A stretch of 64,000 nucleotides of DNA, from the NCBI GenBank assembly GCA_023333565.1, contig JAJKFH010003493.1, positions 1,736,001 through 1,800,000 of the forward strand, in the 5' to 3' direction. The notes under the pieces are model-generated. The model saw nothing but the letters and a program-made list of their open reading frames with translations, was not told the DNA's origin and ran no database searches. A program made the translations under genes and the position numbers. Below, piece after piece: positions 13,680-26,078 of this stretch (the stretch's first letter is position 1; every line of letters begins with the position of its first letter). The stretch is from Puffinus mauretanicus. Taxonomy: Eukaryota; Chordata; Aves; Procellariiformes; Procellariidae.

Positions 13680-14800
13680 AGATCAGAAGCACAGCTTGAT
13701 CTGATCAAGGACAGCTGTTCCTTTGAGAATCAGCATCCTGGCTATATCAGAAAGCAGAAATTGAAGAACTGGACAAAAAAAACTTGGGTCCAGTTGAGCA
13801 AAACTTTTCAATAATTTGATCATTTGTAAATATTTTATCTTCATTGTTAAAAGGTTAAAATATTTTGGCTTATATTTTTCACTCTGCATTACATTTAAAC
13901 GTAAGTAAAAAGTCATGTCAAACTGAAAAAAATGAAAAAATAACTTGCATTTAAAATATGACATCATATACTTTGATAATTTGCAAAAAAACCCTAGGAT
14001 ATATGTCAAAAAACATATCTTTTATCAAAACAAGCTTCATTTTTTATACAATAAAATAAAATAAAATAAAATTTTAAAACTAAACTAAAATGTTTAATTT
14101 TAATAAAAAATATTGTTGGTAAATATCCGGGTCAATTTATTTTAAATGAAGAATCTTTGTTTAAAAATAAAATCCTTTTTCTAAAGTCAACTTTTTCCAA
14201 AATTTGTTTTTAAAAGCATTCATATTTCACATTTGGTATACACTTCATAATTATAACTACCATTAGGCTTTTATCAAAAACTGAACACTTTAACAATAAT
14301 AATTGCCATTATAATGGTAAATGTTTAGGGATATTTTTCAACTAAAATTTAATTTGGAATACAAATTTTAAAACAAATTCTTTAGAAATAAATTCTAAAA
14401 TTTTAGTTATATAAGATGAAATCAGTCTTGAAATTATGAAATCTGTAAGTACAGTTTTAGTTCAACTGTAACTGAAATTCTTCCTCTTAAACTTGCCTAC
14501 ATAGAATTTCCATTAAACAGACTGGATTATATTTCTTTAATATTCCAAATGTATGAAAAGAGTGCCGAACCAAGGATATAAGATGGAGTACCTTAGACTA
14601 GAGATTTAAAGTTAATAAGTGCACATGTTATATTTCCAGTCTTTATCTATGTACACCCTATTTTAAGTTTTATGCCAGGTAAAGGATTCAGCAAAACAAA
14701 AACAATTCCCATTTCATTGCCATATTGAAGAAGCAAGTACATTTAACTTAAGACCATAATTAAAACTTTCATTCTAAAGGAAAAAGTCTTTTTTTGGTGA
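13680..14800. other. Strongly AT-rich block
   Basis: About 1.1 kb of very AT-rich sequence with many TTTAAA, ATTTTA and TAATTA words and the (ATAAA)n array. A 108-codon minus-strand frame across 13683-14009 is rich in F, L, K and M, as expected from translating AT-rich DNA, and is not taken as a gene. Such blocks occur in introns and in matrix-attachment-like regions. Confidence 0.6.
14051..14074. repeat. (ATAAA)n simple repeat
   Basis: Four to five copies of the five-base unit ATAAA lie inside the AT-rich block at 13.7-14.8 kb. Confidence 0.9.
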
Positions 14801-17800
14801 TACCCTTGTGTCTTAACTGGAATTTCAGGATGATAGTTAGTCTATAATCGTGGAAGTGACACAGCACAGCAAAGCTGTGAAATTTCTTGTATAGCTGTCA
14901 TGTTTGGGTGCCTGAATTTTCACACCACAGAAATAATGTGACCTTTTTTACAAAGCTATGGGAGGACATTATAAATGCTGTGGAAACTCACAACTGGAGC
15001 CGTACCACACCAGGTAGGTCAGGTCTCCTGCACCAATGATAAATACAAACCCCCGTGTTTCCCCAGCAGAAGGACACACTGTTATGACACTTCTCCCCTA
15101 AGGTTCAGGGAGGTTTCTGCATTTAGAGCACCCTCTTCTCCGCTCAGATGCGAGGATCAGCAGTTACAGAGTGATTACAGCAGCAGCTGGTTTTTAGCAA
15201 TATCAGGACAGCAGGCCAAGCTCCTCCCTGGCGTAACTCCACTGCCTAGCATCATTTTGCCTTTTATTTTAAAGAGAATTGGCCCTGTCACATGCTTTCC
15301 AGGCAATGCTGGTGCAAGTTCATGCGGAGACCAGAAAAGGATAAGATTAAAAGCAAAAATAAGCAATAAATATACATATCATTGACATGATCACCTCTAA
15401 ATAAATCCAAGCCAGTGAAACAGAAAGATGACGATGCCAAGGAAAAGACAAACAATGTCAGAGCAAGTCAAAAGGCATCCTGATGCTTCACTTTTATTTC
15501 CTTTGTATAGGGAAAGAATGCTAAATACTTTTGGGTACTCAAAGAATTTATTTTTAAAAAGGAAATTTCTTCTCAGGTCCCCATAAAAACTACTAGATCT
15601 ACTTGAAAGCGATCCAAGCTAAAAGGGACAAGGACTGGAAGGAGCCTTGGCTTTTCTCCCTCCGGTCAATAGCCAACATAGTTAAGTAAGGAATCTATTT
15701 CTGGTCTCTGCCCACATTGCCACAGTGCAATGGGGAACTGCTAACGCACAGTAAATCACGTTAGCTTAGCCACCAGTGAGACTGAAATGCAACGCTTGCC
15801 AGGATTGCCCTGCCAGTGGGTTACAGGTAACACACGGTACCTGGGAACGTGGTTAAAGATACAACCAGCACTGAAACTCATAGAAAAGACAGGAATAAGA
15901 GCGTTCCTGACAATGCCTTGCCAAGCCTTGAGCGGTTTGTGGTGCCAGGCACTGTGAGCCTTCCAGCCACCCGGAGACGCCGGCTTGCACCCTGGCGTAT
16001 GACTGAGTGCTTTACCTGCTCTCACTGTAACTGCAGTAAATAAGAGAATGAGTAGCATTTTCTTCAGAAAAGTGTGGGATAAATAGCAAATGGAGTATTC
16101 ATTGCCAAAGATTTTTTCATCTGAGATTTTCTACTTTTAGATTTCCTAATGTTTAACATTGCTTAAATTTCCTACTGCTTAAAAGATTTCTTATTTTACC
16201 ATGTTAAGAGGTATCTCTACATTCTTGTACTCCCTTGGAGTTGGTAGGTTGGCTGCATGCTCTCCTTTCACCTCTAGCAATCATCACTTAGCCAACAAAA
16301 CCTCTCAGTTCTAAGTTTCCCTCAAAAAACAATCCTGCCAAGCCTCACTCATCTTTTTGCTATTCTTCTCTGAACTATCAGCTTCATTCTAGTCGTTGGA
16401 TTCCCAAAACCAAAAACCTGTATTTGACACATGGCCAGCAGTAAACAAGTGCTCCAGGAGGTATTTTTTCCTCAATACTAAACAAATCTTTAGTGAGGCT
16501 AGAGAGGGATGTGTGTTTTCTAAACAGAGTACGAGCTTTCAGAGAAAGCTTGAGAATCAGACATGTATTTAGAAATCCCAATCAATGTAAAACGTTGAAC
16601 CATGTCAAGTAAAATTTAGTTTGAAAAATATATAACCTACCTTCTGATCAGTGAGAATTTGTGGGATCAGTGTCTAAACAGGTACCATTTCTTCTGGTAT
16701 TTCTGAAATCTGCAAGGAGCTATGGTAAACACCTGTTGTGATAGGAGAATTTTCTCCTCATTTTGTATTATTTTTTCTATGAGTCTGCCAGCTACCATCT
16801 ACCAAACAAGTAGATCTGACAGAACACAATGAAGTCGACGTACAGCTGTCTATCCAAGAGCTGTGTGCTGATCACGACACAGTAGTGGCTGACTTTATTA
16901 AGCACCTCCAAACAAGGGAGCAGGATGCAGAAAACACAATAGCCTAGAAGGAATGGCATTGCATAGTCCAGTCCATGACAGATCAGCACGGCTTGACACA
17001 AGAATGCATGATTCAGGAAAAAAAAATCTGCATTTGGCCACATGGAAACAGAAGAAATGAATCCTAAGGTTTAAGGAATACTCTAGGGAGAACACTCTTA
17101 GTCTTCAAAAGCATTAACACTCTTCCAAAGCTGCTTTTCTAGCCACAGAGGTGGATTTCAAATCTCAGATTGCCCCTCAGACTGTCCATTTCCAAAATGC
17201 AATCCCAAATACAGAATGTATGGGAAAAGTGGTAGAATCAGTCTCCAGCAAGAAAGAAAGGGGAAAAAAAATGTTTTGAATCATCTAAGTCATCTGAAGG
17301 AAAATCTCTGATTTTTGACAGATTTGCTCGTGAGTAGCTATTACAAAAATATACGCTAGACCTGATTTTTGTTTACTGCTGTGAACTCACTCACAGCAAA
17401 AGAGGCTCTAGAAGAGCAACTCTCAGAGCAGCTCTGAGTCCAGCGTGTCTCCTCCTTTTCTCTCTCCTGAACACGGCTGCTTCATGGGCAGCCAACTCCC
17501 TGGCTGAGGGCAGCATCTCCAGGAGTTCCTAGCAGTACATTAACATGCTGGGAGTGCAAAGGCTCCCAGGATTTTGTGAGCTCCACTGGGTATGCATTAG
17601 ATGTGACGGAAGCCATTATTTAAGAGCCATTCTATAGCTGTGCCAGATTTTTAGAGTGGCTATTGAGGATCTTCAATAGTCACATACATATGTCCTTGGA
17701 GTTATGCCTCTGTCCCACTACTGCTTATGAAAATGATTGAAAAATACCTCGCAAGTTAACACCATAATGATATAATAAAGCTGCCTGAAAACTGGCTATG

Positions 17801-18663
17801 CTACTCTCCAAGAAAATGCCCTGCAAAAAGTTGCAATGAGAAATTTTAAATGGGAGATACAATAGCCCCACAAAACTCAGAGAAAACAATCACTTTGGCT
17901 CACTGAAATATTTGTTTTGACAAATTTTTTTCTGAACATTGTCAATTCAAAATGAAATATAATTTATTGCTAAACCCCTGAAATATTTCATGCCACCTAT
18001 GTCAACCTCTTCAATAAAAATGTCTGTTGCTTTTCTACATGTCACCAAATCCATAATTTTTGAATAATTTTGCTTTTATAAAACCCAACATAAAATATTC
18101 CAGCTGAAATTTTCCAACCAGTTGTTTCCTAGGAAAAACTGAAAGAACGTAGTAAAGAAAATTTCAACAAGAAATCAAAGCACTCAGAGTGGAATCCATA
18201 CAGGGACTGCAGGTATGAGAAAATCACCAAATGCATGAGCTGGTATCTGTCACAGAGCACTAAATGCCCCTGAGGGGAAAAGCTCAGTTTAGGCACCCTG
18301 CGGTATTCATGTTTCTCTGCAGTACAATTAAGCACAAAAGCCATGACAGCCTTAATCAGGTAATTGCAGCAAATCTAGATATGGTCCCGCTTAAGGGAAA
18401 TCCTGTTAGGAATACTTTTTTAACAGAGAAAGAGACTAAAGAGACTTGGGCATGATTATCCTTACTGAAATAAAGAGAGTTCGCAGCTCGATTGCCAAGC
18501 AAAAATGTGTTTTGGTCTGCCTGTACGATGGAGTCTCCTGTTGAACTGATAAATGCATTGCATTTGCAAGCTGCCATTGCACTGGTGTTAATTTGGGGCT
18601 GGACTCCCCTCACGCTCTCAGCTGTGGATGTTGCTCTTCTTTTCTGTGCACAGCTCCCCACAG
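14801..18663. other. Non-coding stretch, nothing recognised
   Basis: Unique sequence. The longest frame (136 codons, 14975-15385 plus) shows no domain, lacks an upstream splice or promoter context and is overlapped by frames on the other strand. Confidence 0.55.
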
Positions 18664-18806
18664 CCCTGCTAGGGCACGGCGTCAGTAATGCCACCCCGAA
18701 GCCCAGAGAAACAGCCCCGGAGCGGCTGCCTTCCCACCCACCACTCGGAGCAGCATCAGAGCGGCCGGCTCAACTTCCCACTGCTCCCGCGTCGGCGGAG
18801 TAGGAT
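18664..18806. promoter_or_regulatory. Densest CpG patch in the window; candidate promoter
   Basis: About twelve CpGs lie within 143 bp, including GGCGTC, CCCGAAG, CCCCGGAGCGG, GCGGCCGGC and CCCGCGTCGGCGGAG, while the flanking kilobases are CpG-poor. It is still smaller than a classical CpG island. A splice-bounded segment begins about 130 bp downstream. Promoter function is an inference from composition only. Confidence 0.35.
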
Positions 18807-18936
18807 GTTCAGGCAGGAGAATTGGTTTTCTCCTGCTCAAGGAGAAATTTGGCAAGCCCAGACTCCAGAATATTTCAAAGGCATGGCCAATTGCTTGTTT
18901 ATTTACATAAGGTCCTTACCTGTTTTCTCCACCCAG

Positions 18937-19012
18937 AAGTTTCACTTCATTGTGTGTGGGGGGGAAATGACACCAAACCCAGAGCACCAGCCTAAGCAAG
19001 AGCTATAGCTTG
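18937..19012 (+). other. Candidate non-coding exon (splice-bounded segment)
   Basis: A pyrimidine-rich tract ending TTTTCTCCACCCAG precedes the segment and a consensus donor GGTAAGTAC follows it. All three plus-strand frames contain stops within the 76 bases, so if transcribed it would be a non-coding or untranslated exon. It lies about 130 bp after the CpG patch at 18.7 kb. Splice-like motif pairs of this quality also occur by chance. Confidence 0.2.
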
Positions 19013-22000
19013 GTAAGTACATGACAGGAAAGAGAACCTCATCCTAACATCGCTCACTTCGGCAGACCGCAGTACCCTCTTCGCTCCCGCCAGTAACCAG
19101 CTGTGTCTCCTGACATCCCTTTGTGCTTTTATGTTCTTACTAGGATTCAGATGGATGAATTCAATGATCCCGATGTATTTAGTCATCACCTTTAGCTATA
19201 AGCAGTTCTGGTAGTAACCTCTTTTTTTAAAAAAAAAAAAACTTTTTAAAAAAGGGTTTTCAGTGCTCCCCATTCCTTCCTACCAGTCACCCGTAGATTC
19301 ATAAAAATTCAATTGTTTGCCTTTCTAGCTCAGGCCGAGTATTTTTTCTAAGTTTCAAATGAAACAACAACACAACAAGATTAGGAAAGGAAGATAGACT
19401 TCCAATATTGATCCATTTTTCTGATGTTTAAGAACTGTGTGGGAACCCAGAAGAAATTTGACAAAGTCTCTCTCTTACCAACAGTCTGTGGGCGGAAAAC
19501 TATACGTTTCTGAGCACTTCTTTGGGTGAAGAGTCTCTCACATTTAGAATGGGTACCTCAAATGCTGGCAGTTACGCCAGTTGTGAATAAAAATAAAGTG
19601 TTCCTAGGGGAAGAGAAGTACCGGAGGTTGAAGCCAAATTTATCAGCACAGAGAATCGCCTGGTAAGAGTGGGTACAGAGCTGTACTTTCCCCCTGAGAA
19701 GAGCCCAGCTTCCTTAGCAAGCTGAACATCTGCAAGGGGCAGAAGATAGGCAAGACCACTCTGGCCATGTTTGCTCAGGCAACCAGCACGCAAGAGAAGA
19801 TGCAGCAAAGATCAAAGGCGAGGACAGCACAGTTTTCAAAGGACAGAACTGCAGTGTTAGCTGCATTTGGTAGGCAAACGGAGCAAGCAAGGGGGCGGGA
19901 AGCTGTCCTCAACGTGAAGAGCATTGCCTGTCACGCAGGGCCACTTCTACCTCCCTACTCCACCCGAGAAGCCACAACCGCTCTGCCCGAGCAGCCGTGA
20001 GGAGACCAGCAAGCTGCAGAGCCAGATGAACAAGGAAGGCAGAACATCAGGAGGCTGCAAATCCATTAGGCTTAAGGACCTTGCTGCGGGATAAGACATT
20101 GCTGGCATTCAGGAGCTTGATCCTTCCAGTGGTGTCCAAATACCATCTTTGCCAACCAATGATTAAGAGATGGTAAGGAAGTCCCAGTACAAAGTTTTCT
20201 TTCCTCAGCAGATATGGTTTGGGGTCCACAGCTGGTAGCAATCTTTAAATATTTGTCAGCTACCTCTGTTGTCTCCTGGATTTTCAGTTCCAGCTGTTGT
20301 AACCAATCTGCCTTAGAGAGCCTGGCCAAGAGCCCACTCGTTTTGTTGCCTTTTTGCTTGTAATTTTTTTTCCTCCCTGATTTTTCCCACCCGTTCCTCT
20401 GGCACAGGCTTGCAGCTCTTCTTCCTCTTCACAATGAGAGCAGCTTTGGCAGCATCCGCTCCTCAGCAGGGACAGATTTGCTGCAGCCACCTGTCCTTTA
20501 CAGCCTCTCATTTTAGCTCCCAAACCAGGTTGTTATTTCACCTGTCCTGCTTGCCTTTCGGTGGCTGTCCCTGTGGCTTCCCTCCAGCACATAACAACAT
20601 CAGTTTGGAGGGATTTTGGATTTGCTTTCTTCCCATCCGAACAGCTCATGCTGGTGAAGTCATTAGCCCAAACTGAAGAATTGTTGCCCCAAAACCACTG
20701 CAGGTTTCTGTAATTCCTTCCCTGGGGGTCACTGACCAGTCTCCAGGCAGGATAAAAAGGCAAAGAAGTCTGGTCTCACGTGGCTGCCACAAAGGTTTGA
20801 AAAGGAAGGGATTACCTCATTATTTCAACATGGAGGAAAGCACACGAGGCCCTGGCTGGGATAGCCGGGGTTGCCATGTAATGCCATCATTAATGCCATC
20901 CCTTCAGAAATAAGGCTAGCTGTAGGCTATAGAGATTAGTGGTCATTGTGGCATACACATAATCACATCGATCCACCGAGTTGTGCAAGCATGAGTTTAA
21001 CGCTTCTGAATACCAGGTGTGACATTGCTCAGAACAAAATCCTTTCTGCATCAGAGGCAGATATGTCCTGGGCACTCAGTGCAATGTGATCAGAGCTTTC
21101 GCCCTGACCTCTTTACATCTGCTGGGGGGTACAAAACCAGTCTGAGCTCCACACCACTGGAATATCAGTCCTCGTTACCTATAAGAGCTAAATCTCACAG
21201 CAGCGATTTTAAGAAAGTCACAAAGAAGTTGATTATTATTTTACTCTTCCAAAGCAAGAGTCATCTACTCACAGCCATGCGCTGGGAGAGAAAGCAAAGA
21301 GCCTTGCCACTGCCAGTAATGCTCCTAAAATCCTACAGAGCAAACATACGCAGAGCCTCGTGGGACTCAGCACCTGCACTTCTTTAAGAAGAGGGCAGGT
21401 TGCTAGTTGGCAACTGCCTTTTAACTTTCCAGCCAACAGGGAGGCAGGCAGGAGACACAGCGTCTTCCCTGGAAACCTTTGCCCTGTCATGGTTGTGGGA
21501 AGGAATTCCCGTTGCTTTGGACGTGGATTACAAGGATTTTTTTCACTGTGCATAAGATGGCATCTCCTGGAAGGGGGCTGTAGACCAAGAAGTACATTGA
21601 TGGAGTGGATTTGTAAAGAAAGACCAATAAGTATTTTGAGAATAATGTTGCTAAATTATATGAGGCTCAGAGACAAAAAGGCATGCAAGCTAAGGAGACC
21701 CTCCAGGGGAAGAGTACTGTAACACTCAAGCCTAGTGTAACCCAGCTGAAGCTGGCAGAAACGTACCAGGGAGTAATATAACCTGCTTATATAAAAAATA
21801 TAAAAACATAGATTTTTCAAATTACTCCCTTCGCAAGACAACATTTATAAAATAGCTTATGGATTAGTTCTTTTCAACCTTCACTAGAGCAAGGCAAACA
21901 ACTTATCCTGTGCAGCTAAAACATCTTTTCTTTTCCAAGGCACTATTTGAACTAAGATGATGTAAACCTCTGGGGTTTTATGCATTTTATTGGTGTTTTT

Positions 22001-22660
22001 CCAGTTACTAAAAGGATTTGTTGCAGAGTGACACTGAGATAATTGGCTTTTGTCTTTATATTCATCCATCCACATTATGTCCTGACTGGTGGTCAGTCAG
22101 TCTGCGAGCACGGCTTTCCTCATCGCAGCCTGCATTTCATCCCTGCACCAGAAAGACAGTTTCACAGAACTTGAAACAGATGGGAAATAGTCCACTCCCC
22201 TCTTAAACTGCATGAAACTACATGAAGATCCAGCCAGTTTGCGTTAGAAGGAAATAAAACCAACCGCAACTTTTTCCCCTTTGATTTCCCAAATGGTCCC
22301 TTCTCAGCAAAAATCTGGAAGGTAGGGATGAGCATGAGCTCTTCTGTGCAGCTGCTGCTGGGGGGCCCTGCTGAGAGTGGGTATCCAGGCCTCAAGGCAG
22401 TCATGGTCCTGCTCCTGCAGGTGCCGCACGCCTGTATCTGCCATGCCTCACAGTGCTGATGCATGTGAAACGGAACTGAGATCTACATCTCTGCCCTGCT
22501 TCCCCTGTACCTCTGTCCCGTTGCACTTTTTCCACCAGTGTTTAGGCACACAATAGGAAAGGAGGTAACAGTGCTGAGGGGTTTTCCTTCACAACCACGA
22601 AACGAGGGTCTTGGCTCACAGCCTCACTTACAGATGTTGAATTTTATTCCCATCCCTAGG
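19013..22660. other. Non-coding stretch, nothing recognised
   Basis: Unique sequence, somewhat more GC-rich than the surroundings between 19.7 and 21.5 kb. Several overlapping frames of 60-122 codons occur on both strands with no recognisable domains. Confidence 0.55.
19222..19253. repeat. T-run/A-run inverted low-complexity tract
   Basis: Seven T, then thirteen A, then C, five T and six A. The T and A runs can pair with each other, and the tract is prone to slippage. Confidence 0.85.
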
Positions 22661-22843
22661 CATAGAGTCATAGGATGGTTTGGGTTGGAAGGGACCTTTA
22701 AAGATCATCTAGTCCTACCCCGCTGCCGTGGGCAGGGACCTCTTTCCCTAGATCAGGTTGCTCAAAGCCCCATCCAACCTGGCTTTGAACATTTCCAGTG
22801 ATAGTGGGGCATGCACAACTTCTAGACATCTCGTGTTAGTGCC
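22661..22843 (-). mobile_element. CR1 LINE 3'-end fragment
   Basis: This is a short minus-strand CR1 tail. Reading the plus strand, it begins with a decayed tail unit (CATAGAGTCATAGGATGG) and runs through the typical GGTTGGAAGGGACC and AGATCATCTAGTCC blocks. It then continues through GGCAGGGACCTCTTTCC and TTGCTCAAAGCCCCATCCAACCTGG, and fades out after the CACAACTTCT region. It is more diverged than the copy at 61-62 kb and represents a different CR1 subfamily. Only non-coding 3' sequence and perhaps the last few ORF2 codons remain. The far end near 22843 is approximate because the match weakens gradually. Confidence 0.92.
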
Positions 22844-25800
22844 AACTGCAAGCGAATGCTTGTCTCTGTGTAATGACAGCTTTAGAAATAGGGCTGCGTA
22901 GAAGAAGGAAATACGATTTCACAAAATACTTCAGTGTTTGGTTTCGTTCCAAATTGCACTTGCAGTTGCACGGCAAGAAAGCTTTTCCAAACTACAAGGA
23001 GACCCCAGTCCCAAAGCAGACCAGCTGGTTGGGTGCACCAGGGTCCTAAACTGTGGAGTTTTCACATCCCGTAACCTCTGAGGCCATTGCCACAGAGCCT
23101 CTTCCAGAGTCCTGGATCTGGGAAGCCTGAGGTGACCAAAAGCAAAACGAGACACAGTCAAGCTGGCATAAAGTTAGGCAGGTTTTGCCACTGTCCAACT
23201 TTGTTTCCCTTTGAATTTTATCCAAATCAAATTATTTCTCTGAAAGACGTGTTTCAATAGAGAAACAGATCTCAGCCAACATCTCCCAGGAAGTTTTGTG
23301 CCCAGCCATTTTTGTTGACAGCCTCCCCCATGTCATAGCATCAAGTCACCAGCTGTCACACCTACTGCTGTCCTGTTAACAGTGTCCTCTTCTCATGTAA
23401 GGCTGAAGTGGCATTACATTTCTGGATGGATCGTTTCCACCTACCGTGTGATATAGAGGTGTCAGCATAGAGTCAACTGAGAAAGTCCCCGGGGATCTCT
23501 GTCGATTCAGAGACCACAGCCCTGAGAAAGTTTGTTTGTACGGGGACAATCTGATTTATCTCTCTAATACTGTAAGACATCTGCACCTCTTACCGTGATT
23601 GCTTTTACTGACGCAAATATTTTTAAAAGAAAATAAGTAATTAAATAAAAGCAGCCTGCTATCAGGAACTGACTAATAATTTATGAGCATTCACCAAAAC
23701 TTGAACTGATTCTGACACTTTGCTCAGATATTTACAGAAAAGAGAGAAATTCATATCAAATGTACTATGAAATCTATTTATAAGGGCAAGCTGAGAGACA
23801 GAGAATCTAGAACACAGAAACGTTTTATGAAAACCCCAAGTGGGAATAAAACTATTTCCACTACCTTCCCTATTGCAGCATTTTACCAACAGTAAATACA
23901 ATATACTGTTTTGCTTAAACCAAGGCAGCTTAACATACATTTCCTCAAAACTAAACAGTATGTTCTTCTTCACTTATGTTCCATTTATATATATTTAGCC
24001 ATGGACTCGGAAGAGAACTTCGTCATAATAAGCAGAGATTTAAAAACTGGTAAAGCTTCATTATAGGGGCAATAATGAATAAGACAATTACCTGAATTGC
24101 AAACAATTGAATGTTACATTGGACATTTTCTGATTAATTTTTGCTGTTAGTCAGTAATATTTTAAGTCAGTTACTCTCCGAAAGACTTGAATATTGGTTA
24201 AGAACTGTGAATGACTGCCTAGAGGTAGCACAGCATCTAAGTCATCCTGTCAATTAGACAGACTTTTCTCTGTCATCCCTGATAATATTTTGGAATAGTC
24301 TGTAAGTAGGACAGAGCAGTTATCCAATAAATTCAGTTTTAAACAGAAATTATCCATTTCTAATAGTTAAACAAAAGCTTTTTATAATCCCTCACAGAGT
24401 AGGTTTTATAGCAATTGTCTTGCTCCCCTTGCTCATGACTGCAGGCAAAAACTACCATTTGACTGCAAAATGTTTTATGTATTTTATAAATACACTAGTG
24501 TGCCTTGTATGATATATATGCATAATGTATCTCAGAAACACATTAATTTATAATCAGAAATTTCTTAATAAAAATCATAATAATCCATTGTCATAGATAT
24601 TAACATATAAAACCATACATCTCCTATAATTAACATATGAAAACATCACCTAAATTACAAATAACTGATTTTTACAATTAAGTCTAGATATAATTAACAT
24701 ATTTAAAATTCATATTAAAAGCTGTTACAAAAAACTTGTCAATCCCAGAAAGATTCAACACAATGCCAGTTTTAGAAACCAACCACACAAACTAACAGCC
24801 AGTATCACAACTTCAAAAGAGGAAGTCTAAGACCCACATGAAATTACTGGACTTCATCTCCACATATAGCTGCAAGCGATCACACATGAAAAGCAGGTAA
24901 ACATGAAAGGAATACGGAGTTTGGAGTGATATTTTTCAAAGGGGCTCTTAGGAGTCCTGGCACACATTGGGTGGTGTGGCAAACTGCGATGGCTGTGGCT
25001 CTCAGCTCCCCAAACGTGCCTTCCCTCTGCCCCCAGAGGACAACACCCCCACAAGGACATCTGAGCAGCACATTAGCCTGCTCCCAAACAGGTTCATGTA
25101 CCACCCCAGTAAATGCCGTCATCTTTCATCTGGACATTCTTCGTCTCTGCATCCCATTTTCTATGTTAATTCCTTATCGTTTGCTTGATTTTTGATTTGC
25201 TCTCATGGGCTGATCACAAGCAGGCAACAGTAACGTCACCTTTCAAAGGCCAGCAGCAACCTGCGTTGGCCTTCCAGAAGGTCTGTATCGCCACCGCATC
25301 ACAGAAGCAGAACTGAGAAAACATACCTTCAATAGCCTGATTTATACCCATATGAATATTTGTGCTGCTTCTCCCACGGGTTTGTGGTTACGCAGCCCCT
25401 CTTGTGGTGCCTGCACCTCTGGCAGGCCTCCTCCGAGCAACCATCTGTTGGATTACCTGTTTTGCTGCCAGCTACTGCCAGCTGTCTCTGCACTTCTCCT
25501 TCTTACTGTTGCTTTCGACCTATCCAGTTTGGTGTGTAGTTTCTGCTTGTCATCCTTTAAGCGTGGGCTATTGCTCTGGCTTGGTAAAATGCTGCTTTCC
25601 ATGTCCAGCAAGAAAAGCCCTTTGAGGAGCAGTGGTTAAAGCAAGTCTTTTCTATTTCTACTTTGATATGATCCCCCTGTTCTTAGACATTTCTACTCTC
25701 TATACGACCTCGCTAATCCAGAGTTTAAACATACAAGACAGCCCATAAAATTAAAAGCAAGTTTCATACATCAACAGAGGCAGGGTTTTTAAAAATTTTT

Positions 25801-26014
25801 TCTCTCTAATATTTTGAGCTGAAATCAGCAACATGTAGCCATATTTTTTAGAATGTAGGAGCCTGGTCAAATGGATGTTAAAAAAAAATTATGAAACCTC
25901 TACTGGGGTATGGAAAAAGATGAGAACAGAGAACCTCAAAGACTAATAAACAGAAGCTATTGGTGTAGCAGCAACCATATTTTCCTTTCCTGAGGTCAAA
26001 TGTCATCTCAGTAG
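22844..26014. other. Non-coding stretch, partly AT-rich
   Basis: Unique sequence becoming strongly AT-rich between about 23.6 and 24.8 kb, where the repeated ATTAACATAT word is found. No gene is recognised. Confidence 0.55.
24597..24702 (+). repeat. Three spaced copies of a TTAACATAT-containing word
   Basis: ATATTAACATAT ends at 24608, and ATAATTAACATAT ends at 24638 and again at 24702. The last two are identical over 13 bases. The spacings are 30 and 64 bp, in an AT-rich block. Each contains ATTAAC, which is the half-site of HNF1-type homeodomain binding sequences, but in AT-rich DNA such words also arise by chance. Confidence 0.6.
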
Positions 26015-26078
26015 AGTTAAGGAGAAATCAGCATCAATTTCAATGGAATCAGGATTTCTCCCCTCTTGACTTGGCATA
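26015..26078 (+). repeat. Possible old CR1/L3 3'-UTR remnant
   Basis: GAAATCAGCATCAATTTCAATGGAATCAGGATTTCTCCCC resembles the ttgacttcaatggagttaggatttcaccc phrase that ends many old amniote LINE copies. Only about 40 bp can be matched. Confidence 0.3.
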
